8,256 bases of DNA from Candidatus Bathyarchaeota archaeon (lineage in GTDB: Archaea > Thermoproteota > Bathyarchaeia > 40CM-2-53-6), in contig VBBA01000202.1 in NCBI GenBank assembly GCA_005888675.1, positions 1-8,256 of the forward strand, in the 5' to 3' direction. Both the position numbers and the translations under genes were made by a program. Under the pieces are notes generated by a model. It was given only the letters and a program-made list of their open reading frames with translations, was not told the origin of the DNA and did no database searches. Below are positions 1-6,413 of this stretch, piece after piece (within the stretch, counting starts at the first letter, position 1; each line of letters begins with the position of its first letter).

Positions 1-1332
1 TTCCCTGACGTGTTCCGCTGATAAATGGGGCTCGAAACTCCAGAGCTTGCCTGAGCCAAGCGCTGGGTTGACGTGTACTTTTTGATCACCTGCGAAGAAT
101 TCTACACAGACATCAGGCGCCTCGGAGGTGAATGGTCCGGAGAAGGTTTCGTCTCTATAATGGAATACTGTCCTGAGATTTTCTCCTGTTCTTGGATGCT
201 TCAAGGTACCAAACATTTGGTAGAGTTTGCTGAGTAGATCTTTTCTGGGGTTCTCTTGGTGATCGGAGTTCAGGTAAATGTTCGCTTGGACGCCTCCTGT
301 GGAAAACGCATCTGTTCGATTCCAGTCTACGTTCTCAATTAGATCTGTCAGGAACCTCTCGATCTTTGCAGAAGTTGTCAATCTGCGGGCTATGAAGTTA
401 GGCGCTCTGTTGTAGATCGCGTTGATAGAACCGGGCGGAAAGTTCCTGAGTATGAGCTCTCTAAGTTTAGTATACGTAGAGCCCTTGTGTCTTACTTTCG
501 CTTCATTCTTCAACACTAGTAGGCCTTGAGATCGAAGATATTCGTTAACGTAGAAGGAAGTTGAAACGGGCACGGAGCCATGGTCGGACATGACCAAGAC
601 ATAGGTGTCTCTCGCGACTCGGCTGGTCAACTCTCCTATTGCCTCGTCCATCTTGACGTACCAATCTTGCACGACGTTTGAGTAGGTTGAGCTATCATGG
701 TCCATGTAACGCCAAAAATCATGCTGAACCATGTCCACACCTTGTAGAGTTAGAACAAACAGGTCGGGCTGATACCAATCCATCAAGAGTAAAGCGGACC
801 GGACGCTCTTCGAATGCAGCCTCTCGACCTGCGAGAGGTAGGCCTTCTCTCCTCCCCGCATTTCTGAAGGCTTGGTAAGTGGAACGTCCACTTCATAACG
901 GTCCACTGCCTTGTCCAGACGCTTCATGAGATTCCGTGGATAGGCCCAGTCCTTCCCAGGGGGGACGGGAAATCCACACACCATGAAGCCGTTCAACGGA
1001 TATGCTGGGTATGTACCTGGCACGTTGAATACACCCACTTTGAGACCTTCCTGAGAAGAGAGGTCCCATAGGCAACCAAGATCTGGCCCCACCTGACGTT
1101 TGATCAAACGTTTATCTCGGCTGATCGTTGCAAAACCGAAGAGGCCGATTTTCGCAGGATTTTTTCCCGTTGCGAAGCACTGCCAAGCAGGCACGCTTGC
1201 CGGCGGGACTACGGACTGGAGGACCCCATGAACGCCCGATTCAGACAGTCTTTTGATGTTTGGAAGCTTGTCGATCCACTTCTGGATCAGAACAGGTGAC
1301 GCACCGTCAAGCCCGATTACGAGTACTCTCAT
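1..1332 (-). CDS. Alkaline phosphatase family protein (type I phosphodiesterase / nucleotide pyrophosphatase-like), C-terminus cut by window edge
   Basis: This frame is open from an ATG at 1332 to the left edge: 444 codons, with no stop. It reads as a soluble metal-dependent phosphodiesterase or phosphatase of the alkaline phosphatase superfamily (PF01663-like). The N-terminus VLVIGLDGASP gives metal ligand D9. The nucleophile loop PPASVPAW supplies S46, where many relatives have Thr, and is followed by the family's TGKNP. Further ligands fit D200 and H204 in GVDMVQH and D250/H251 in the SDHG motif. H441 near the edge is in the right place for the last metal-binding His, so the missing tail is probably short. 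No signal peptide is seen, so it should act in the cytosol. A GAGG Shine-Dalgarno lies 7 nt before the ATG. The gene starts 24 nt after the upstream kinase and is last of the visible operon. The substrate is unknown; a nucleotide-sugar, phospholipid headgroup or phosphorylated glycan fits the context. The fold assignment is firm and the reaction is not. Confidence 0.88.
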   Translation of the reverse strand, partial: MRVLVIGLDGASPVLIQKWIDKLPNIKRLSESGVHGVLQSVVPPASVPAWQCFATGKNPAKIGLFGFATISRDKRLIKRQVGPDLGCLWDLSSQEGLKVGVFNVPGTYPAYPLNGFMVCGFPVPPGKDWAYPRNLMKRLDKAVDRYEVDVPLTKPSEMRGGEKAYLSQVERLHSKSVRSALLLMDWYQPDLFVLTLQGVDMVQHDFWRYMDHDSSTYSNVVQDWYVKMDEAIGELTSRVARDTYVLVMSDHGSVPVSTSFYVNEYLRSQGLLVLKNEAKVRHKGSTYTKLRELILRNFPPGSINAIYNRAPNFIARRLTTSAKIERFLTDLIENVDWNRTDAFSTGGVQANIYLNSDHQENPRKDLLSKLYQMFGTLKHPRTGENLRTVFHYRDETFSGPFTSEAPDVCVEFFAGDQKVHVNPALGSGKLWSFEPHLSAEHVRE

Positions 1333-1356
1333 ATCAATGCCTCGCGAAATAAAATT

Positions 1357-1980
1357 CTAAGGGGAGCGATCTAGCGCGGAATCGATTTCCTTGAACAGTC
1401 TCGACCATACGACGGCGGGTGGATCGTCTGTACTAACTTTCTCTAGCCCAAATCTCTCGGCTGTTTCCTTGTAGAGTTTCTTCTCCATCCGAACGAAATC
1501 AGGCGTATGTTCAGGTCTCGCGGCAAGAATCCTTGACTCGTCGGCATCAAATACGAATGACAGGTCTGGATGGGGCAAGACGCGTGGAAGGAGACCGGTT
1601 ACGGGGACACTAACACCGTCGCCTGAGAAGCCCACCAGCATGTCGTACACGTATCGATCGGACACTACACTGTATCCAAGAGTCTGGCGTAATTTGATTC
1701 CAACGGCGAGGATGGGAAAGTAGACGAAGAGGATGTAAATCGACCATAGGACACCCAAGGGCTTCGTCCTTTCCAAGTCGGTTGGATTCTTAAATCCAAG
1801 AATCCTCGCAGTCCGTCTCAACACAAAGCCGAAGGGGTCTAGTATATCCTGGTGTCGTAGGTAGGAGAATTTCTTCCCAGATGCATTCAGAAGAAAATAG
1901 CACTTCCCAGCATTTGTAGACTTACCGCTTCCGTGAGTCCCGCTCAAAGTCACCAGAATCGTCTTCGACGTCTCACTCAC
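1357..1980 (-). CDS. Thymidylate-kinase-like P-loop kinase (kinase 1)
   Basis: This is a 207-residue protein of the P-loop kinase superfamily, dTMP-kinase-like in layout. It has Walker A GTHGSGKS at residues 14-21, a DRY motif at 108-110 ending the strand VVSDRYVYD, and a FVFDADES strand followed by an Arg-rich lid region (155-165). I chose GTG at 1980 because its GTGA overlaps the TGA stop of the nucleotidyltransferase gene by 4 bp. A longer frame to 2049 would overlap that gene by 73 bp. Residues 75-97 are almost free of charge and strongly hydrophobic, which is unusual for a soluble kinase and suggests membrane contact. The P-loop Asp of true dTMP kinases is His16 here, and the Ser of DRYxxS is Asp113. 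Dedicated dTMP kinase activity is therefore unlikely; a sugar, lipid or peptide phosphate acceptor is more plausible. The protein is paralogous to the kinase at 4381-5076. Confidence 0.85.
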   Translation of the reverse strand: MSETSKTILVTLSGTHGSGKSTNAGKCYFLLNASGKKFSYLRHQDILDPFGFVLRRTARILGFKNPTDLERTKPLGVLWSIYILFVYFPILAVGIKLRQTLGYSVVSDRYVYDMLVGFSGDGVSVPVTGLLPRVLPHPDLSFVFDADESRILAARPEHTPDFVRMEKKLYKETAERFGLEKVSTDDPPAVVWSRLFKEIDSALDRSP

Positions 1981-3032
1981 CAGAGCCTGTGTCCAGAAAG
2001 CGCGTTTGCAGCGAAGTCCATCAGAAGTAAAGGAGGGGCAAAAAGACAAAGAAGCCCGCTCTTCAGTCTTCCTCGAGAAACCTCGCGACCGGCCTTGAGC
2101 AGGAAGAGGACAAGCAGGGCAAATGTAGGAATCCTGTATGGAAGTACAAGTCTATCCCGTCTAAGAGACCCGAGCTTGTCTCGTCCGAATCTCCGCTCGG
2201 CATCAGTTCTCAGCAAGTCCAGCTTCGGATAATCATACTGCGAGGCTTTCAGAAAGCGGTCGAGCGTCGACAGGAAGAAGATGAAGGCGTCGCCAATCCC
2301 GGCCCTGTCGACAGCATCCATAATCTCTGGGGACGAACAGTTACTGGTGAGTGTGATGAAGTCTAGTACGTCAGAGAGTTTGAGGAAGTTATGTCGGAAC
2401 ATCGCGTGAACCACTCTTATGATCACCCTGTCGACGTCAGAGGTGAGCCAGACCCTTCTTCCGCTGACATAACTCGTCTTCCTGTTCGTCATGACTTCGC
2501 GCGTGTCGAGGTGTTGTTCGCCGAGCTGGCTTACGGTCGGGTATAGTTCGAAATCATGCTTGAATCCGGGTAGAAAGCAGCTGAACTTTCCGACGACCAT
2601 GTCGCAAAACGTCAATCCCTCCACTTTCACTCTGAACTTGTTAACTAGAATGTCACGCGCCCGGTGGAAGTCGGAGGATGAGGGGATCAGAAAGTCCAGA
2701 TCATGACCGATGTCCGGCAAGGAGTCAAAAGATTTGATTACCGCGAAACTAATGCCCTCTTCTTCGAGTGTCTTACTGACGAGCTCGTACAGCCTCATCG
2801 CTTCCTCCGCTGAGGCGTTCGATTCGTCCACGATTTTTGGTGAGACGTCGAGTATCGAAGTTGCTCGTAGGAGTACCTTGTTCAGTCTTGAGAGCTGGAG
2901 GAACTTCTCCTGATCGGTGGGAGGGAGTGGCTGCTTCTTCAGAATTGCTCGCAGTAGAAGTAGAGACTCTGATTCTCGGCGGGCAGTCTTTACGACGCCC
3001 ACCTCTTCTAGAAAAGTTGTTTTGAGTCCCAT
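1977..3032 (-). CDS. Nucleotidyltransferase family protein (NTP_transf_5-like, polymerase-beta fold) with hydrophobic C-terminus
   Basis: This is a 351-residue protein. Residues about 87-165 form the nucleotidyltransferase core: a helix, the strand ISFAVIKSFD, then the catalytic pair HDLDFLI (D111, D113), and a third acidic strand KHDFELYP (D160 or E162). A helical segment with VHAMFRHNFLKLSDVLDFI (about 208-226) matches the His-rich second half of the uncharacterised nucleotidyltransferase family PF14907. The usual KG before the acidic pair is KS here. Two hydrophobic stretches near the end (about 301-312 and 326-345), with basic residues between, suggest membrane attachment. The ATG at 3032 is preferred: it follows the glycosyltransferase stop by 5 nt and has AAAGGA upstream. 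A GTG at 3074 would add 14 residues inside the preceding gene. The protein probably transfers NMP, or possibly another group, to a phosphorylated or sugar acceptor. It is coupled to the kinase downstream by a 4-bp overlap. Confidence 0.8.
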   Translation of the reverse strand: MGLKTTFLEEVGVVKTARRESESLLLLRAILKKQPLPPTDQEKFLQLSRLNKVLLRATSILDVSPKIVDESNASAEEAMRLYELVSKTLEEEGISFAVIKSFDSLPDIGHDLDFLIPSSSDFHRARDILVNKFRVKVEGLTFCDMVVGKFSCFLPGFKHDFELYPTVSQLGEQHLDTREVMTNRKTSYVSGRRVWLTSDVDRVIIRVVHAMFRHNFLKLSDVLDFITLTSNCSSPEIMDAVDRAGIGDAFIFFLSTLDRFLKASQYDYPKLDLLRTDAERRFGRDKLGSLRRDRLVLPYRIPTFALLVLFLLKAGREVSRGRLKSGLLCLFAPPLLLMDFAANALSGHRLW

Positions 3033-3037
3033 TTTTC

Positions 3038-4150
3038 TTACTGTCCTTTCAATGCCGACTCGTAGAGGTCGCACGTTTTCTTGGCAACTTCATCCCAGGA
3101 AAGAATCAATCCCGACGAGTCCTTTGGAGGCGAGAAGGCGGCAGGGTCTTCGAGGACTAGCGAGAGCTTCGACTCCAGCTTGCCAGGGCTTACGGGAGGC
3201 TCGATCGGTTGGGCCAAACCTTTGTCGACGAACTCGGAAAGGGCCGACGAATCAGTGACGATGGTGGGGACGCCCAAGCTTATTGCCTCCGCAGCGACTA
3301 GCCCGAAGCATTCAAGGTCAGAGGGTAGGACGACGACGCTGCAAGAGCTGTAAAGCGAGTAAAGGGCTTCCTTCCCAACTCCATCAATCCATCTAACCTT
3401 CGACGCTAAACCTAACTCATTAGCCAGGTTGACCAATTCATCTTTCATCGGGCCTCGGCCCACGACTGTGAGGCTTAGTTCATCGTCCGCTCGCTGTAGA
3501 CTCTGGAATGCACGGATTATCTTGTCGACGTTCTTGTGCCTCTCCAATCGGCCAGCGTAGAGGATCGCACCCGCATCCGGACGACGCCAACGATACTTCG
3601 AAAGAAGGCCGAAGTCTACACCATTCGGGATAACTTTGATCTTTTGAGTTGAGTCAGGCAAAACCTGGCTCATTGTGCGTGCCTCGAAGCGGGAGACGCA
3701 GATGACAAAACTTACCTTGTTAATTAGCTGATTGAGAAGCGGGCGGTAGCCAGCGAAAAAGAATTTTCCTAGGCCGGATTGAACCTGTCCACTGAAGTGC
3801 GGGGTGAAAATGGTTGCGCTCCCATCGTCGAACATACTGGCCACTGGGCCGGGCACGTCCTGTATCCCGTGGAGATGGAGTATCTCGGACCTACATTCCT
3901 TCAGTCGCTTCACTAGATTCGGAACCCAAGGAAAGTGATAATTCTCTCCAGGAGCGAACGACTTGACCCTGTAAATATCAAACCCATCCTTGACGTGTTG
4001 CTTGCTCGGGAGACCTCCCTGTGGATCTGTAGTTACCACAGAGACCTTCCTAAATCGATCATTCATCCTTCCCGCTAGTTCCGACACATGAGTTTCGATT
4101 CCACCCAAGTAGGGCGGATACCTAGGGCTCACGAGTGTCAAACTATCCAA
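3038..4150 (-). CDS. GT4 family glycosyltransferase (first gene of the minus operon)
   Basis: This is a 370-residue GT-B-fold retaining glycosyltransferase. The N-terminal acceptor domain opens with the strand LTLVSPRYPPYLGGIETHV, typical of GT4, including the Gly-rich GGIE loop. The donor domain has IPNGVD (174-179) and the strand ILYAGRLERHKN, giving the phosphate-binding pair R201 and K206. It also has a canonical E-x7-E signature, ECFGLVAAE, with E280 and E288. There are no membrane spans. It should transfer a sugar from a nucleotide donor to a lipid- or glycan-linked acceptor at the inner face of the membrane. The start is a TTG; an in-frame TGA only 10 nt upstream limits the choice to this codon or a TTG three codons later. 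No Shine-Dalgarno is visible. Instead a perfect 8-bp dyad ends 5 nt before the start. The stop lies 5 nt before the nucleotidyltransferase ATG. Donor and acceptor cannot be read from the sequence. Confidence 0.92.
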   Translation of the reverse strand: MDSLTLVSPRYPPYLGGIETHVSELAGRMNDRFRKVSVVTTDPQGGLPSKQHVKDGFDIYRVKSFAPGENYHFPWVPNLVKRLKECRSEILHLHGIQDVPGPVASMFDDGSATIFTPHFSGQVQSGLGKFFFAGYRPLLNQLINKVSFVICVSRFEARTMSQVLPDSTQKIKVIPNGVDFGLLSKYRWRRPDAGAILYAGRLERHKNVDKIIRAFQSLQRADDELSLTVVGRGPMKDELVNLANELGLASKVRWIDGVGKEALYSLYSSCSVVVLPSDLECFGLVAAEAISLGVPTIVTDSSALSEFVDKGLAQPIEPPVSPGKLESKLSLVLEDPAAFSPPKDSSGLILSWDEVAKKTCDLYESALKGQ

Positions 4151-4155
4151 GGCAA

Positions 4156-4178
4156 GTCTTCAGCCGTTTCCTGAAGAC
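4156..4178. repeat. Perfect 8-bp inverted repeat (8-7-8) next to the GT4 start
   Basis: GTCTTCAG at 4156-4163 and its exact complement CTGAAGAC at 4171-4178 flank a 7-nt spacer. On the minus transcript this forms a stable stem with loop GAAACGG, ending 5 nt before the TTG start of the glycosyltransferase, where a ribosome binding site would sit. It could be a translation-control hairpin or the operator of a dimeric regulator. The dyad itself is certain; its role is not. Confidence 0.6.
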
Positions 4179-4281
4179 CACAATTCGACCATTCTTGCTT
4201 AACAACCCATCGCCAAATCGAAATCTTAGGATATAGTTCTCATCACAAGGATTGATTCCATGCACCAAGTTACATGACGTG

Positions 4282-4289
4282 TTAAAATA
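4282..4289 (+). promoter_or_regulatory. Candidate archaeal TATA-like box for the plus operon
   Basis: TTAAAATA lies about 40 bp before the first small open frame and about 92 bp before the kinase TTG. With the usual archaeal spacing of about 25 bp, transcription would start near 4310. The box is AT-rich on both strands and could serve the divergent minus operon instead. ATATAG at 4231-4236 is a second weak candidate for that direction. This is a match by eye only. Confidence 0.25.
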
Positions 4290-4323
4290 TTCAAGAGAGG
4301 AGTTCTGTTTACAGTCCGTCTAA

Positions 4324-4384
4324 ATGATGATACTGGTCCTGACACAGAGCCGATCCTAAGGGGACCATGAGTGAAGCAACTTGA
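4324..4384 (+). other. Two tandem mini open frames in the kinase 2 leader
   Basis: ATG at 4324 opens a frame of 11 residues (MMILVLTQSRS) ending in TAA at 4357-4359. The bases AAGGGG that follow form a Shine-Dalgarno-like element just before a second ATG at 4367, which encodes MSEAT and stops with TGA at 4382-4384. That stop overlaps the kinase TTG start in the 4-nt string TTGA, the same geometry as the GTGA and ATGA overlaps between real genes here. They may be leader peptides that couple ribosomes to the kinase start. Chance is possible, since frames this short arise often. Confidence 0.25.
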
Positions 4385-5076
4385 CTAAGGGACGTTTGCT
4401 GACGAACATTAGATCGCCGAGGGGGTTATTGATCGCGTTCTCGGGAGTGGACGGCAGTGGGAAAAGCACCCAAGTCAAATTGTTGCAAGAGAGATTTAGA
4501 GGCTTGCACAGAAACACGAAGAGAGTGTGGTGTCGCTGGCGGCCCATTACTTCACTGCCTCTTTTGACGATACTTCGACGACTAGGATATGCAGAGGTTC
4601 ATCCGACGAGCAGCATAGGTTTCGTCGAGACAAGGATTTCGCAGAAGGGAGCGCTCGCTTCTCTCTGGTCAACACTGACACAGGTTGACAATTTCATCAA
4701 GACCGGACCTATGGTCATGATCCCGCTGATGCTCGGGCACACGGTAATCTGTGATCGTTACGTTCTGGACCTGATGGTGGAAGGGATGGCAGACCTGAAA
4801 GACCAGCCCGGTCGAACGAGATTTGGGTTCAAGCTCCTCAGATTTCTCCCTCGACCTCAACAGGCCTTCCTAGTTAGAGTGGATCCTAGGGTTGCTTTTG
4901 AGAGAAAACCAGACATGCCTACCCTTTCCCACTTTAGAGCAAGAGCCGAGCTGTACAATGAACTTGCCGATAGGATGGGTGTGACGGTACTGGATGGGTC
5001 GATGTCGCCTGAGGCCATTCATGACGAGATCTGGAGACGGATATCTAAAGATAGGATGGCCGGAGTGGCGGGATGA
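4381..5076 (+). CDS. Thymidylate-kinase-like P-loop kinase (kinase 2)
   Basis: This is a 231-residue P-loop kinase of dTMP-kinase-like layout. Walker A GVDGSGKST is at residues 22-30, the DRY motif is at 125-127 after the strand TVICD, and the strand AFLVRVDP leads into a lid segment beginning ERK (174-176). Unlike kinase 1 it keeps the P-loop Asp (D24), but DRYxxS is DRYVLD as in kinase 1. Both share a basic LRR-x3-LG segment after the P-loop, an LWS motif, and LG-x3-V-x-DRYV-x-D-x2-V, so the two are paralogs. An in-frame TGA at 4372 bounds the start. TTG at 4381 follows GTGA and overlaps a mini-frame stop. TTG at 4429, after GAGGGGG, would give a 215-residue protein starting right at the P-loop strand and is a real alternative. 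The stop overlaps the next ATG as ATGA. The acceptor is unknown; a sugar or lipid carrier suits the neighbours better than dTMP. Confidence 0.85.
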   Translation: MTKGRLLTNIRSPRGLLIAFSGVDGSGKSTQVKLLQERFRGLHRNTKRVWCRWRPITSLPLLTILRRLGYAEVHPTSSIGFVETRISQKGALASLWSTLTQVDNFIKTGPMVMIPLMLGHTVICDRYVLDLMVEGMADLKDQPGRTRFGFKLLRFLPRPQQAFLVRVDPRVAFERKPDMPTLSHFRARAELYNELADRMGVTVLDGSMSPEAIHDEIWRRISKDRMAGVAG

Positions 5077-6227
5077 CTTTCAGGGTTTGTTTTGTCGGGG
5101 ACGATGCTCATCCTCCATGGAACCATGCAAGCTCGATATTGACAAAGCGTCTAATTGAATGTCTCTCGGCCAAAGCTGAATGCAGCCTTGCCACTGCCTC
5201 TTCAAAGGTGAATTGGAATCACGAGCCCGCAGGTCTCAAACAATTATTGCTAGCTAGGGCGAGTGGCAGTCAGAGCATTGATGCTGTTAGACTTTCTGTA
5301 GCTGCTCGAAATAGTGGCGGAGGATTCGACGTTTTTCATCTTGTCGGGACAAACGCGCTGATATTTTCACCGACTTCAAAACTGCTTGGCACGAAGGGAA
5401 GAATAGTACGACACATATTCACTCCCTACGATGCGAAGGACAGAACAGTCGGACCATTTCGGCGTGTGGCAAACAGGTTCTTCATAGACAGCTATGCCTT
5501 CACGACACCAAGAATAGGACAATGGAAGGATGAACTCTCACCGAGAACAAAACGGTTCCTGGTTAGACCGCCGATAGATTGCAACTTCTATCGTCCACAA
5601 GCCACTAAAAGAGCCGAACCGGAGCTTGCTGATCCTGGCCTCCGGACTGTTCTGTACATGGGACCTCTGATGCCAACAAGGTTCCCGCACGAGACCGTGC
5701 TAAGGGCAGTAAAACGATTAGTGGAAAATGGAGTCAAGCTAAGGCTTGTCATCCTGACAAGTGCGTCAAGAACGACATTAGAAGCCTGCGAGAGAGTACT
5801 TGCGCTCAGCAAGTCCCTATCTATCTCAAAGAATGTCCTGCTTAAACGGGTCGACCTTACCGAACTAGAGCGAATCAGTTGGTACAACTCAGCCGATGTC
5901 GTGATATTTCCCTATGTTGGTCCGGAGCCAGAGAAACTCGCAGACCCGCCGTTCGGAATCCTGGAAGCCATGGCATGCGGCCGAATCGTCCTATCATCTG
6001 ACGTGCTGAGCGTATCAGACGTCGTCAGAGAAGGACTGACAGGATTCCTCCTTCAAAACACCACGGTAGATGAACTAGAGCGCGGTATTCTTCGCAGCTT
6101 ACAAAGCACCGAAACCGTGAAGGTCGCGAAGTATGCACGAGAAAAGATAGTCGAAAACTTCGACTATCCAAAGGTTGCTACGGACACACTCAATGCATAC
6201 GGCAATCTGTTGAACGGGCAAAGCTGA
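5073..6227 (+). CDS. GT4-like glycosyltransferase with divergent donor site
   Basis: This is a 384-residue GT-B-fold glycosyltransferase, translationally coupled to kinase 2 by the 4-bp ATGA overlap. The N-terminal domain starts FRVCFVGDDAHPPWNHAS, and FDVFHLVGTN fits the acceptor-domain strand. The C-terminal domain has RPPIDCNFYRP (165-175), the strand TVLYMGP, then SADVVIFPYVGP and DPPFGILEAMACG (291-303). Usual GT4 signatures are altered. The GRL-x3-K donor-phosphate site reads GPLMPTR, and the first Glu of E-x7-E is absent because that motif is the shorter DPPFGILE, leaving E298. Such DPP-type variants occur in real GT4 proteins, so activity is likely but the donor may differ from that of the enzyme at 3038-4150. 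There are no membrane segments. It probably modifies the same glycan or glycolipid as the divergent operon. The gene ends the plus operon; a pyrimidine tract about 120 nt downstream may terminate it. Confidence 0.88.
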   Translation: MTFRVCFVGDDAHPPWNHASSILTKRLIECLSAKAECSLATASSKVNWNHEPAGLKQLLLARASGSQSIDAVRLSVAARNSGGGFDVFHLVGTNALIFSPTSKLLGTKGRIVRHIFTPYDAKDRTVGPFRRVANRFFIDSYAFTTPRIGQWKDELSPRTKRFLVRPPIDCNFYRPQATKRAEPELADPGLRTVLYMGPLMPTRFPHETVLRAVKRLVENGVKLRLVILTSASRTTLEACERVLALSKSLSISKNVLLKRVDLTELERISWYNSADVVIFPYVGPEPEKLADPPFGILEAMACGRIVLSSDVLSVSDVVREGLTGFLLQNTTVDELERGILRSLQSTETVKVAKYAREKIVENFDYPKVATDTLNAYGNLLNGQS

Positions 6228-6346
6228 GGAATACGTTTCTTCGTCTCAAAGGGATGGCCCTCTCACAGAGTATCGCGTCAGAACAGTCATCATGTCTCTT
6301 GTAGAGTCCGGAAAGTCTCTTTCACGTCTTGAAACTTTACAATCTA

Positions 6347-6359
6347 CCCCCCCTTTTTT
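6347..6359 (+). terminator. Pyrimidine tract, candidate terminator of the plus operon
   Basis: Seven C are followed by six T, and then a generally pyrimidine-rich stretch to about 6374. Archaeal RNA polymerase commonly stops at short T runs without a strong hairpin. This is the first such run after the glycosyltransferase stop, about 120 nt downstream. Confidence 0.4.
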
Positions 6360-6413
6360 CCAACTTTACTTTCTACTGCGCCTCATTTTAGAAGAGAACT
6401 GCTCTAACTCGTT

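Noticed and set aside
678..878. 66-residue plus-strand open frame
   Set aside because: It lies fully inside the minus-strand phosphodiesterase gene, whose motifs (D200, H204) are encoded opposite it; composition is low-complexity and Arg/Ser-rich, typical of an antisense shadow.
893..1075. 60-residue minus-strand open frame
   Set aside because: It is in another frame of the same phosphodiesterase gene, with no start signal or recognisable domain.
1981..2049. N-terminal extension of kinase 1 to a start at 2049
   Set aside because: It would overlap the coupled nucleotidyltransferase by 73 bp, and the extra residues do not resemble a kinase N-terminus; GTG 1980 gives a clean 4-bp overlap.
1933..2232. 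99-residue plus-strand open frame
   Set aside because: It is antisense to the kinase and nucleotidyltransferase genes, Arg/Ser-rich, with no domain and no ribosome site.
3033..3074. N-terminal extension of the nucleotidyltransferase to GTG 3074
   Set aside because: It lies inside the glycosyltransferase gene and adds 14 basic residues without support; ATG 3032 has a ribosome site and a 5-nt gap.
2917..3353. Plus-strand open frames of 113 and 90 residues
   Set aside because: They are antisense shadows of the GT4 and nucleotidyltransferase genes, with biased Arg/Ser composition.
4356..4547. 63-residue minus-strand open frame spanning the divergent region
   Set aside because: It overlaps the kinase 2 P-loop region, and no domain or signal supports it.
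5588..5887. 99-residue minus-strand open frame
   Set aside because: It is antisense to the glycosyltransferase donor domain and Ser/Arg-rich.
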